Positions 34,987 through 45,905 of a DNA stretch of 64,000 nt are shown here, in pieces. The translations under genes and the position numbers were made by a program. Position 1 is the stretch's first letter, and each line of letters opens with the position of its first letter. This stretch comes from Colocasia esculenta. Lineage: Eukaryota; Streptophyta; Magnoliopsida; Alismatales; Araceae. The DNA lies in contig CM024755.1 of NCBI GenBank assembly GCA_014218235.1, positions 33,934,713 to 33,998,712 of the forward strand. The letters run 5' to 3'. A model generated the notes under the pieces. That model was not told where the DNA came from. It searched no databases and saw only the letters and a program-made list of their open reading frames with translations.

Positions 34987-36360
34987 CTCAAAACTCATTA
35001 GCTAAAAACAACAAATATCATGGAAAAACAGCATTCATAGCATGGAGCATGACTAAAGCATTAAATAAACAGCTCATTCGGTTTGTTTGTTTCACCATGA
35101 GGATAAGAGGATTTGGCTGAAAGAGATTGGAGTACAAAGATGGGAGGAACCAATGATTGGAAGAATTGACGCAATCTGACGCAGACAAAAGGCGATGTGC
35201 TTGCCTTGTGCAATACCATCGAAAATTTTTTGGATTTTTTGAAAGTATTTGAATTTTATGGATTTTGAGAAATATTTGAATTTTTGTGGTGTTTTGGAAA
35301 ATATTTTGATTTTTTGTTAGATTTTGAAAGTATTTAGATTTTTGTTGATTTTGAAAATATTTGACTCTTATGGATTTTGAAAGTATTTGATTTTTTTTAT
35401 TATTTTGGAACAATGACATGCCATGGCGGCGTTAGAGTTATAAAAATTGACTGGCGAGGGGTCTTTGTTACCTCTCGTTTCATTAAAGAATGTCCAGAGT
35501 AGGGCGTGCGTTTTAACGTGGCGCCCACGAGCTAATGACATTTGGTTAGCAATGCACTATCAAAGCCATGCCTGAAAAGGCGACTAAGTCTGGTAGGGAG
35601 AAGGGAAGAAAATTTGGAGACAAACTTGGTATGGGTGTTCGAGGAGTTGGGTTTGACTTCCTTCCTTGGCACAACTGTCAGAAGATTTAGTCTCATTAAG
35701 CACTGGGGTTTTTGAGTTATTTTAGAATCTTGAGTGATGACCACTTGATTGTAGGGACATGCGTACGATTGGGTCCATTTGGATTTCCGTGGGGACTTTG
35801 TCACTCTTTGCCATGCCCTATTGTCATTGATTTGATTTTAACTTTTGCATGCACACGACCGGGTCCATTTGGATCTCCGCGGGGACTTTGCCGCTCTTGA
35901 CATGTATTTTGACTTGATTTTTTCATTTGGTCATTTAATTTGCCCTTTTTGGAGACGTCCTCTTATGACGGAGGTGCCTTGGGTTGGTTGCCTTGCCCAA
36001 ACTACCCATACTTCGGCTAAATAGGAGGAGAAACAGACTTTTGTGCCTTTCAGATGTGGCTGTGACAGTGACGGTGTCTACCGAGAACAATCGGCTTAGG
36101 GCGCCGTGAAGTGTGTGCAGGTGCCCATGCTAAGGGCAAACCTAATGACCCGGGAGGGAATTTTGGACTCCTTGCTCGGAATTCTTATAACATAAGTGCT
36201 GCGACGGTATGACAATGCTGAATATTCATTTTTTTAGATTTTTGACATTAATAAAATAGTAAGTTTTTAGCATAAAAGTTTGGACGGTAAAAGAAAGACG
36301 AATGCCCTGCGTTGGGGCAAGACTCGGGGTCTACAAGAATTTACATTTTTTTGTTTGGAA

Positions 36361-37926
36361 TTAAATCGACGAGTGGGGGCTAAAACCCCAAAAACAATGC
36401 GAGAAGGGTTGAAGGACCCGATTAAAGATAGAGAGGAGAAAGCATAGGAAAGACTTTGGAGACTCCGGCGGGGCCGGAGGGAATTGGAGAAGAAGGAGGG
36501 CGTGGTTCCTTGAAAGAAGAAAAGAATCCGGTGTGGCCGGAGGAGAGAAAAGAAAAAGCGGGCCGCGAGGGACCAAAAAGGAGGGTGCGTAGCATGGGGC
36601 GCGAGATGGAGAGGTGCCACGTGGGGCACAAGAGGGAGTTGTGCCATGTGGGGCACAGGATGGAGACGTGCCGCATGGGGCACAAGAAGGAGATATGCCA
36701 CGTGGGACACTGGAAGGAGATGTGCCACGTGGGGCACGAGAAGGATATGTGCCTCGTGGGGCACTGAATGGAGATGTGCCATGTGGGGCACGGAATGGAG
36801 ATGTGCCACGTGGGGCACGGAAGGGAGTTGTGCTATGTGGGGCACGGAAAGGAGGGTAAGGAGTAAAAAAAGGGGCGCGATGTCCGGTATAAGAAGATGG
36901 ATTATCCAAAAGATGAAAATAAAATGCCTCTCGTGGGGAGGGAATGTGGAGAACCCACAGGAAGGTGCTGAGAAGCACAAAAGATGATTGAAAAGAAGAG
37001 GGAGATGAAGGTCCCCTGACCTTTTGCCTTGCCCGGCGTTTGGGCTTTCGCTTGGGAATCGACGTTCTGACCCTCAAGTACTTTCGCATAAATTTTGCCC
37101 AGTGGGCAGATGGTCTTGCTCTTCTCCGAGGGATTGAGCGGCTCTCAATGATTGGATTGTTGACTTCCGTCGGAGTTTCAAGCGACAGTGGTAACTCCCT
37201 TGGAATGTAGTTAAATGAAAGGGTGGGGAGTTCCACCAGTGGGGTTGGAAGCAACAATGAGGGGACCGTGCCTAAAGATTGTATAGCATTTGATAAGGAA
37301 AGAGGCAGGACCCCTTGAGTGATTGATTGTGCCAATGATCTGGCATTGGAGTGCGTGAGCACAATCTGAGAAGCTGACCCCTTCACTAGAGTGGGAAGGT
37401 TCACAATAACAGTGTGAGGGGTCATGAAAGCTTGGAGGGAGAGATTCCTTATGAGTATTTTAAAATAAACCCGATTGGCAACGAGTATGATTGACATTGA
37501 TTTAGAAGGCCTCTTGACGGCCATGATTGGAGGAAAGGATTCCTGCTTGGTGAATGTGCCCGGTATATTGACAATGACTGGCATGCAACAAATACAATCT
37601 TGGAGTTTGAAAAGCATGCCCGGTCCTGGGGCTTCCCTCTACTGACGTAGCTTATCGCTCCTTAAAAACTTGCGCCTGCTCCGTCGGATGGGGGTAGAGG
37701 CGGATGGAGTGGAAAGCTGTATGGCCTGTGGAGGCGTAATGGGTATGAAGGGGAAGATTTGCTCGGGTTCGGCTGCCAAAGGTGTTGGCGTAATGGGAGG
37801 TGTAATGGTGGGTGGAGGCTTAATTATGGAAGGTTTGATGATAACGGATGGCAGTGTAGGAGGTGCAGGTAAATGGCGTACGGACATGACCTTAGAAGGT
37901 TCATCGTCGTAGCACCAAGTGGTTTC
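36361..37926 (-). pseudogene. In-frame continuation of gag beyond two TAG stops
   Basis: After the TAG that ends gag (37927-37929), the same frame stays open to a second TAG at 37639-37641 and then runs to 36361. All three segments share one frame. The first extension reads ETTWCYDDEPSKVMSVRH and is rich in proline; the next includes VNIPGTFTKQESFPPIMAVK and a basic RRRARPSAHWAKFMRKYLRV. I do not recognise a domain, and the last 100 or so codons are the translated G-box minisatellite. It is either a longer ancestral gag-type protein broken by two amber codons or an unrelated open stretch. Confidence 0.45.
36595..36860. repeat. ~27-bp G-box minisatellite in the LARD interior
   Basis: About ten units of the form GTGCCACGTGGGGCACnnnANGGAGA. 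In the best copies the core CCACGTGG is a perfect palindromic G-box, and flanking GTGCC/GGCAC extends the symmetry. Other copies have CCATGTGG or CCTCGTGG. Similar single words occur at 40472 and in both LTRs (GGCCACGTGGGG). The open frames on both strands here are by-products of a 27-base (9-codon) unit. Confidence 0.85.
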
Positions 37927-39399
37927 CTAGATGGGTTCGACATTGGCAACTTCAGCCTGAGCAACAGACTGTGATGGAGGTGGAGGTTGTTGTGGGGGCA
38001 GTGTTGGTGGGGGTACAGGAATCGGCACAGGAGCCGGAGCAGGTGCAACGTAGGGCACGGGAGCTTCTTCATTAAAAATAGGGGCATCGTAGGGCTCAGT
38101 TGGAGGTTGTTGAGTCCGAGGAGGGTGAATCAGTGGACGCCTGGGTGGCGGCATGTTGTGATAGATGGGTGTTTGTGGAGGTATATACTGGGTGTTTGTT
38201 ATATGGTGGTGAGGTGGATGGTGGATGGCGTCCACTGATCCAATTTTTCTCGGTTTAATTTGATCAAATAGCTCCGCGATTGGGGAGTTCATTAAATGGG
38301 CTTGAATGTAACGTCCCCTCTCGTAGAGCTCCTCCATGGAGGTGATCTGATTCGTGGCCAGGATGTGCCTAAACCTCGGAGTAGAGTTGGAAATGATTAT
38401 TTTAACTTGCTCTGACTCCGAGAGCTCATGCTGTAAGCGAGTGGCCATTGACCTCCAACGGTCAGCAAATTGTACAAATGCCTCATCGGCCCCCATCTTC
38501 TCGGATGCCAGATCCGTGACAGATAGATAAGGGCTAACACGGTCTTTATACCTTTGAAGGAATCTTTTGTGCAGAGGGCGGAAGTCTCCTGCCTCACTTG
38601 GCTCTAGGGAGTAGAACCATTCGAGTGCAGGGCCATCAAGAGACTTTCTAAATAAATATGCCAAGACAATGGGATCTTGCTGCCAACGAGAAGACTCATA
38701 AAGGAATTCTTTAATGTGAAGGTAGGGATTGCCCGTGCCATTGTACAGTCGGTACGTTAGCATCTCCGAATGATGAATATAAATTTGAGGGAGAGCCGGC
38801 ATGGTGGCAACGGGGTCACCCTTGGAATTGGAAAGTTTATTGATTTGATCCTCCAGATGGTTCAATTTCTGGAGAAGAGCATTCTGGAGTGGAGTGATGG
38901 GTTGCCGCTGGGCAACTGAGGGAATACATGGGGGTGGCGTTGAATTAATGGGCCTTCCCAAGGGACGGTTTGTGCGGACCGGAGCACGGGAGTGCAATTG
39001 GCTAGGGGGCCGAGGTGATGAAGAATACACAAGGGTATGTGGCGAAGTCGCCAGAATGTACAAAGGTGGGTGCCTGGGGGAAGGAGAGGGAGAAGGAGTC
39101 ACACCCTCAACTAAAGATTGAATCAAATTGAGTTGTTGAGGTGTGAGCTGATCAATGGCATGTAGGACATGCTGGACAGTGGAATCATGGTGGGGGACAG
39201 GCTCTTGCCGGGTTTTGATTGGAGTGAGGTATGGAGGGACATCAGATCGGGCAGTGCGCGGTGTTCTCGCGTAACCATGGGAAGTGGAAGGTTGTCCCTC
39301 ACGGTGGTGAGATGGATGGACATGGGATTGAAAAGACTGGACACTTGAATTATCCTCATAGTCCTCATAATAAAAATCAGCATGATAATACGGGTCCAT
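37927..39399 (-). CDS. Retrotransposon gag protein of the LARD-like element
   Basis: The ATG at 39399 starts MDPYYHADFYYEDYED; upstream in-frame codons lack an ATG. The product has about 490 residues. The N-terminal third is low-complexity and rich in Ser and Pro. A central domain (FLYESSRWQQDPIVLAYLF, PALEWFYSLEP, FLQRYKDRVSPYLSVTDLAS, FVQFADRWRSMA) is the Ty3/Gypsy-type capsid fold (retrotransposon gag family). After YERGRYIQAHLMNS comes a His- and Pro-rich tail. No CCHC zinc knuckle follows and the frame ends in TAG. It would package RNA into particles in the cytoplasm. Being intact for nearly 500 codons suggests the element is fairly young or that gag was kept. Confidence 0.8.
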   Translation of the reverse strand: MDPYYHADFYYEDYEDNSSVQSFQSHVHPSHHREGQPSTSHGYARTPRTARSDVPPYLTPIKTRQEPVPHHDSTVQHVLHAIDQLTPQQLNLIQSLVEGVTPSPSPSPRHPPLYILATSPHTLVYSSSPRPPSQLHSRAPVRTNRPLGRPINSTPPPCIPSVAQRQPITPLQNALLQKLNHLEDQINKLSNSKGDPVATMPALPQIYIHHSEMLTYRLYNGTGNPYLHIKEFLYESSRWQQDPIVLAYLFRKSLDGPALEWFYSLEPSEAGDFRPLHKRFLQRYKDRVSPYLSVTDLASEKMGADEAFVQFADRWRSMATRLQHELSESEQVKIIISNSTPRFRHILATNQITSMEELYERGRYIQAHLMNSPIAELFDQIKPRKIGSVDAIHHPPHHHITNTQYIPPQTPIYHNMPPPRRPLIHPPRTQQPPTEPYDAPIFNEEAPVPYVAPAPAPVPIPVPPPTLPPQQPPPPSQSVAQAEVANVEPI

Positions 39400-39829
39400 T
39401 TTGACAAGGCAAGCAAACAGACAAGTTGAACAAAGATTAATCAATCAATAATGGTTCAAACAAGTTGTAATGCTTAACGTTTGTCTTTAGAAGTTACGCA
39501 GTTAATTAAATGGATTGAAAAATATTGTGTCACTCCAGATGAGATCCTAGTTGGGTAGAGTGTAGAACTTCGGGGTACAACTAGAATCACCTCTCACCAC
39601 GCAAATGGATAGCTAAACCCGGGTCAACAAAAGGGTACCGCCAGCTCGGTCCGTCGTGAGGGAATCCATGGGGTACGGAGTCTTACGGGGTTCTTGGCAA
39701 AGGTTTCCTAGTCCAATGAGACGGAATGCCCAAAGGAGATGTTGCCTTTACCAAGAAAGGTGTGTGGAGCCTAGGATATGAGGGAAGGAGGTCCCCCGAC
39801 CGATGCAAGGATGCCCTGTATGCAACAAT

Positions 39830-40360
39830 TATAGCAAAGAAACAACAGAACGTCGTGTTTCCGTTAGAGCTGAATCGCATCTAGTCACCGAGACGCGGAT
39901 ATGAAAGCCCCGAAAGGCTGTCAGAGCCGCGAACAGGTCCCTGTGGACGGTCAATGTCAGGCAGAAACGCGTCGTCTCTGGCCGCCGTGACAAGAAACAG
40001 AAACACGATGGCGTCAGTCGCTGCGACAAGAATAACGCGTCGGCTGAAGCCAACGCCACAAGAAAATAGGTTGCGTCGTCCTCAGCGGGCGCGACACCAA
40101 AACAGAAACGCGTCCGCTGTGTGGGATGCGATTTCTAAGGCACCCGAGATCAAAAAGCAGTAAACAGAAGGGGAAGATGCACGGGGGAATAACAGGGAAA
40201 ATAAAAGTTAATGCCAGCAAAAGCGCGTCGGTTATAGCCGCCGTGACAAAGCTAACGTGTCGGCTATCACCGCCGCGACAAGAAACTAGATCGCGTCGGT
40301 AGTGGCCGCCGCGACAACAAAACTGAATCGCGTCCCCTGTATTGGACACGATTCCAAAGG
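39830..40360. repeat. CGCGTC/GCCGCGAC word repeats in the LARD leader
   Basis: Between the primer-binding site and gag, words such as AACGCGTCGGC, GCCGCCGTGACAAG and GAATCGCGTC alternate at irregular 30-45 base spacing. The same two words alternate in both LTRs at 32790-33420 and 41370-41990. Each pair is partly self-complementary. Confidence 0.65.
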
Positions 40361-40544
40361 CTGCTCGAAAATCGCAAAAGTGTAGGAAATGGCAGAGAAA
40401 TGTAAAGAAAATAAATAAACTTAAACACACTGCATGCTTGTAAAATGTAAAAATAAATATAAAAGAAGAGTGCCACGTGGGGCACGGAGGAGGGGGGTAA
40501 TCAAACGGGAAGCACAATAAGAAGTCCCACCGTGATCGCCAATT

Positions 40545-42173
40545 TGTAGGCCACGTTTCTCGCTCCCTTTTCTGAAGGGGGACGAAGAACGGTAGGCCCA
40601 CAAAGAGGGGGTGGTGAAAAATAAAATAAAAGTAAAAGTGTGTGGATATGGAGTGAAAAGCGGGGTGGAAAAGACGGAAAATAAAAAGATCTTGATCGCC
40701 AGGCACGCGAGGGCACCGAATGGAAATGCACGGCGAGGGGTGCGAGATGGAAGAATGACCGCGAAGAATACCTTTTTAGCGGGGAGATTGCGCGGGGGAT
40801 GATGTGGGTCATTTCTTCTTCTACGAACACGGCCGACCGCGGTAGAGGGCGTTTCCTCGTTCGATTACCCTGACAAAAAGGACAAAGAAGAGAAGGGTGG
40901 ATTAGCCGGATGTAGTATACAAATTCTCGAAATGAATAAAATGAATGCAAATAGAGGGAGAAGGACACACCTTGTGGTGGTCTTTAAACCCCTAAAATGC
41001 AGATGTGTGTGTGTATGTATGCATGTGGGCATAAAAAGAAAAAGGAAGGCACGTGGGGCTTGGAGGAGATGAAAATGTAAAGGGCCACGTGGGGTCCGGA
41101 GGAAGTGGGAATGCAAATAAAAGGGAGAAAGAAAGGGGAGGGGGTGCTTCCCCAAGTGACGTGCGGCGCGTCGGCGTTGCCGGTTAGACGGACGGAGAGG
41201 AGGAAGAACGTCGTTCCTCCCTACTCCGGTATGCGTGGAATGGTAGACGGCTTGACGAGGAAAAGCTCCTTGGACCGGAGGTTGAGGTGAGAATCCGACA
41301 GGGCTTCGCCGCTTCGTGGAACCCCCTTCTTACAAATGACCCTCGAGGGTCAATTTATAGAGGTAAAAACTTGAATCGCGTCGGGTACAGCCGCTGCGAC
41401 AATAAACTGAATCGCGTCTAGATGGCAGGCCGCGACTTGAATCGCGTCGGGCAAGGGCGCCGCGACATGGATTGAATCACATCTGGAGGGCAGGCCACGA
41501 TTAGCAAGGTCAATTCGATGAGACAGACGCATGATTGCCGTCATGTCTTTGAAACGCATCCTGTCAGGGCGCCGCGATATGAATCGCATCCGCCATGGCT
41601 GTCGCGACTTGAAACGCGGCGGCCATGGCCGACACAATTACCTTAAGGGCAATTTCCGAGGCAATCGGCTCATAAATGCGATGTCTGCTAACGTGAAATT
41701 ATGATTTGACCTTTTAAATCGCGTCTGCTGTTAGGGACGCGATTACAGAACTTTCTCATGATTGCGGGCCTACGCGCGACGACTTCCAGGCATACCCTTT
41801 TGACTTTTGAATCGCGGCGGTTAGGCCGAACGCGTTAATGAGATCGCGTCCCGCATGGCCGTCATGTTAAGATTGCACCCCTAGAGGCCGTCGCGATAAG
41901 GTTGCGCCTGTTATAGCCGTCACGATAAGGTCCTGAATCGCGTCCACCATCTCGGACACCTTTCATAACGCGGATGTCATACCCGTCGCGACAAGGAATT
42001 GAAGTTTTATAATGCCCGAGGGGTTCTAGAAATAAAGGGAAAGCACCGTGGAAGAACGGAGGTGATTCAGAATGATGGGGAAAATACTCTTACAAGGCAA
42101 TATGAAGGTCATTTGTGGTATTATGGCGCAACAAGAAATTTTCCCGAGGTGGAGCCGAATTCGCGTGTCTACA
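40545..42173 (-). repeat. 5' LTR of the LARD-like element
   Basis: This is the right-hand LTR and, because gag is on the minus strand, the promoter-bearing one. On the minus strand CTATAAATTG at 41360-41351 is a good TATA box; the left LTR has the same box near 32780-32771. The LTR starts TGTAGACACGCGAATTCGG and ends GGCCTACA on that strand, next to the inferred primer-binding site. Confidence 0.92.
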
Positions 42174-42447
42174 GGCGCGTCTACCCCTACCATGAAGTTG
42201 CTGATGAAGACCGGCGACGGTTCGCAGCACCTTATGCGACGATGGCTCTGGTAGATCTTGGGCTTTTGCCCTCCTCCTTTGGATCGTTGGTCCCTTGTCT
42301 CATGGCACCCTGTTTAAGTCATACCCTATTACTTCTGATGCCTATTATAGTTGGCGTGTGCCGTCCTTTACCTGGCCAACCCATGTACCCTATTTCGTGA
42401 AATTATATGCAACCTATTTCTGTGTCAAAAAAAAGGTCAAAAAAAGA

Positions 42448-44090
42448 GAGAATTAATTGTTGGTCCCTGGCATGGACCTGACATTATTTTTAGATCCCTG
42501 TCAAGTTTTCAACAGCCTTCCGATCCTTGCTTTATGCAAGACTTATTTTTAAGTCCCTGCTTTTAACCCCCGTTATCCTCTTGTTATCCCAAAAGTGTGT
42601 AACCGTTATCCCAAAAGTGTGTAATTGCGTAAGTACGTGCTTACACAGTTACATGTGTAACTGCGTAAGTATGTAAATCCTGTAACTGTGTAAGTATGTA
42701 ATTACATACTTATGCAGTTACACATGTAACTTTGTAAATACTTAATAATTTATCGAAATAAATATTTACTTACTTACTGAGAGAATTACTAATCAATCCC
42801 TAATTTTGGGAGATTTATTTTTAGATCTTTGAGTTACATAAGTATAGAAGAAGGGACTTACATAGTTTCAGAAAGGCTTACCTAGTTACCAGAGACTTAC
42901 CTAGTTACAGAGTTGCATGTGTAATTACACACTTACGCAGGTAAGCCCTTTTGTATTGCAATTACCTAGTTATTAGGGACTTACCTAATTACAGAGTCCC
43001 TGAGTTACAAACTATGTAACTCTGTAATTACATGTATAGTTACAGAAGTATGTGGTTACAAAATTACATTTGTAGTTACATTGTATGTACATGTGTAATT
43101 ACACACTTACATGCAGTTACAGAGTTACACATGTAACTCTGTAACTACATATTTACGCAGTTACAGGAATTACATACTTATGTAATTACATGAATTACAT
43201 ATGTAACTCTGTAACTAGGTAAGCCTTAGGTAACATTTGGTAACTAGGTAATCCCTGATAACTAGGTAAGTTCTTCTGAAACTATGTAAGTATGTAATTA
43301 GGTAAACCCTAATTACATAGTTACTAATTACATAGTTACAAACTTATAAAATCTCTATGTAGTTACAGAGTTACATGTGTAACTGCATAAGTATGTAATT
43401 ATATATTTACGTAGTTATAGGAATTACATACTTACGCAATTATACATGTAACTCTGTAAATATATACTTACACGGTTACATATTTAACTGTGTAACTACT
43501 TCATACCTTGTTACATAGTTAGATGAAGAAATAATTACAAACTTAAGGCGTTAAAAACTATGTACTTACATACTTACAGAGTTACATGTGTATGTGTAGT
43601 TATATAGTATGTACATGTGTAATTACGCACTTACATGTAGTTACAGAGTTACATATGTAACTCTGTAACTACATACTTACGCAGTTACAGGAATTACATA
43701 TGTAACTCTGTAACTAAGTAAGCTCTAACATTTGGTAACTAGGTAAGCCTTGATAACTAGATAAATCCTTCTGAAACTATGTAAGTATGTAATTAGGTAA
43801 GCCCTAATTACAGAGTTACAAACTTATAAAATTTCTATGTAGTTACAGAATTACATGTGTAACTGTGTAAGTATGTAATTACATACTTACACAGTTACAT
43901 GATTTACATACTTACATACTTTTGAGATAACGGTTACACATTTTTGAGATAACGGGGAAGGATAACGGGAGTTAAAAATAGGAACTTAAAAATAAGTCAT
44001 ACATAAAGTAGAGATTGGAAGATTGTTAAAAATCTGACAGGAAGTTGAAAATAATATCAGATCATTGTCAAAGACTAATAATTAATTCTC
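42448..44090. mobile_element. MULE-family foldback element, 1.64 kb
   Basis: The left end GAGAATTAATTGTTGG and the right end in reverse GAGAATTAATTATTAG begin inverted repeats of about 175-180 bases (42448-42630 and 43908-44090). Both share GACTTATTTTTAAGT and CCGTTATCC followed by AAAATGTGTAACCGTTATC-like words. The interior is GTAA/TTAC satellite, including a direct repeat of about 300 bases (near 43078-43400 and 43596-43890). The ends are the same family as the 6.7-kb MULE at 23542. Poly-A runs flank both sides, so a target duplication cannot be judged. There is no coding capacity. Confidence 0.7.
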
Positions 44091-44683
44091 TAAAAAAAAA
44101 AAAAAACTCTGAACATATGCACGGCTGATGGCTGCTACTGTCCTGACTCCAAGGGGTTCCTTCCAAAATAATTCCCGAGTGTCCACGTACTTATTAAATG
44201 GCAATCATGTTCCTGTTGCCCATCATGTCTCAGCTATGTATGTTCCTCCCGTTGCTCATCATTTACGCAATAAAGTGAACATTTATGAGGACCAGTCACG
44301 GGCTTGTTGTGATGCTTCTTTAAGGCTCCTCCTCCTCCTGCGTGTGCAGCATGCAGCATAATAAATTGACGAGCTGTTTGGATTGCGAGAAAGCACAGAA
44401 GGTGGTGTTGTGTCAGAGATGGGCAGACGATGCAGGTAGCCGCAGTTACTTTCTACAGTGGTCTCCGTACCTATCTATAAGATGATTTGCTGCCATTGTT
44501 GGCTCTCATATTGGGAGGTATTAGGAGAACATTTTTTTTTTAGTTGTATATTTCAGTGATCTAACTTACTGAGAAATCAACAACGTCCTATCTCGAGTTC
44601 GAACTCAAGACCTCTTCCTCTCAAATCCCCCAAATATGTATTCCTTCACCGTGGAGGGATACATTTTAATTAGTAGAACTATG
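44091..44683. other. Unique DNA between two MULE right ends, with a SINE-like tail
   Basis: Apart from the short unit at 44525-44640 I recognise nothing. The stretch 44110-44360 is somewhat GC-richer than its surroundings and could be captured host sequence. Confidence 0.4.
44525..44640 (-). mobile_element. SINE-like unit with B-box-like core and A-rich tail
   Basis: On the minus strand AGTTCGAACTC resembles a B box (9 of 11), followed by TCTCAGTAAGTTAGATCACT and an A-rich end (AAAAAAAAA near 44533). A similar 3' segment ending in CAATCAAAAAAA lies on the minus strand at about 45050-45145. I cannot find a good A box, so this may be a 5'-truncated copy. Confidence 0.4.
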
Positions 44684-45049
44684 TAAGTCTCTTCTTTTAT
44701 AATTATGTAATTTAAGAACTTAAATATAAGTCTCCCAAAATTAAAAAATGATCGATAATTCTCCCCAATAAATAAGTAAATATTTATTTCTATAATTTAT
44801 TAAATACTTACAAAGTTATATGTGTAATTACAAAATATGTAATTATATACTTACATAATTACATACTTTCGTAGGTGAAACAGCCGCTGGAGGTAGAACT
44901 GCCATTTAGCAAAAACAGAATAACGGGGGTTAATGACATGAACTTAAAAATAAATCCTACATAAAATATGGATTAGACGGCGCAAAAAATTTGACAAGGA
45001 CCTGAAAATAATGTCAGATCTCTACTAGAGACCAACAATTAATTCTCCC
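44684..45049. mobile_element. Second MULE-family right end, nested with the 42.4-kb element
   Basis: The sequence 44905-45049 ends ACCAACAATTAATTCTCC and is another inverted match to the left end at 42448. In addition 44684-44836 is the reverse complement of 42726-42866 (shared words AAATATTTACTTA and AATTTTGGGAGA). So the left end at 42448 has two possible partners. One reading is an outer 2.6-kb element (42448-45049) interrupted by extra DNA that brought the copy at 43908-44090. Confidence 0.6.
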
Positions 45050-45189
45050 TATTTTTTTGATTGTGTAGTTCAGTAGCTAGCTAGCTTATTGGGAGCCCAC
45101 TCAATCTCAAGATCCTACTGATCCACCCTACCTCAAGTGTCCATTGTAAGTTTAGGACCGTTGCTGGACAATACTTGCTCAAGGGAGAT

Positions 45190-45905
45190 ATTAAGGATCT
45201 GTTTATTTCAACATAAAATATCATGTTATAAAAAATTTTCGAAAAAAACTTCATACAATATCATGTTTGATACCATTGAAAAGTTAATTCATAAAAATCT
45301 TTTACCTAAAATTATAGGTTTTGGTATCTTTGACGAGACTCCGTAAACCATTTTCTTCATTTTTTATTTTATGTAGGATTTTCATGAGTGTAACTACAAT
45401 CTCCACTCTAATTCTTAGTGTTCGATGTTTGAAACTTGACGGCTAGCAGCAGGCAATCAGGTGCCCGGTGGCCGACGTCTGGCGGTTGGCCCCTAGGACC
45501 CAGTGGCCGACATCAAGCATCCGGCAACCGGTGTCCGGCACTCGACGCCCGGCGCCCGGCGGCTAACTGCGTTCGACGCCTGGCGCCCAGCACCCGACGC
45601 TCGACGTCCAGTAGCCAACCGCATCCGACATCCAGTGCTCGACGGCCTACGCCCAACGCCCGACGTCTGACGCTCAGCGATTGGGTAGTCATACGAAATG
45701 TACTTTTATTTTTTAGACTTTATTTATTTTAAAAATATGTTTTTAATAAATATTTTACTAAAAACTAAACATTAAAAAATCTTTTCAGGAAAAATATTTA
45801 CGTGAGTACCAAATGAATAATTATGTTTTTTATTTTACTGTAAAAATTAATCTTAAAAAAAATTCTCTATAAATACATTTTACAAGCAACTAAACGGATC
45901 TTAAA
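45190..45905. mobile_element. Possible MITE with a GC-rich minisatellite inside
   Basis: TTAAGGATCTGTTTATTT at 45190 and, in reverse, TTTAAGATCCGTTTAGTT at 45905 are inverted ends around an AT-rich unit. In its middle, 45440-45690 is a degenerate GC-rich string of CGACGCCCGGCG-like words. Borders and target duplication are uncertain. Confidence 0.45.

Larger units (their letters stand above)
31964..42173 (-). mobile_element. Complete non-autonomous LTR retrotransposon (LARD-like), 10,210 bp
   Basis: Direct repeats at 31964-33592 and 40545-42173 are both 1629 bp and start TGTAG and end CTACA. The 5-bp target duplication GGCGC is intact (31959-31963 and 42174-42178). The gag frame is on the minus strand, so the 5' LTR is on the right. 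Inward of it, TTGGCGATCACGGTGGGAC is the likely primer-binding site. Inside are a gag gene, a long region without pol, a hAT MITE, a 104-bp duplication and a G-box minisatellite. No protease, reverse transcriptase, RNase H or integrase motif was found in 6952 internal bases, so it must have relied on a partner, probably a Ty3/Gypsy element. Confidence 0.92.

Noticed and set aside
36456..36987. Overlapping plus-strand open frames with repeated CxMGH and RGAxxGDVP words
   Set aside because: They translate the 27-bp G-box minisatellite, whose length is a multiple of three. They are antisense to the LARD frame and show no domain.
31964..42173. An autonomous Gypsy element or an endogenous pararetrovirus
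   Set aside because: There are paired LTRs and a gag but no pol, movement-protein or coat-protein motif, so a non-autonomous LTR retrotransposon fits best.
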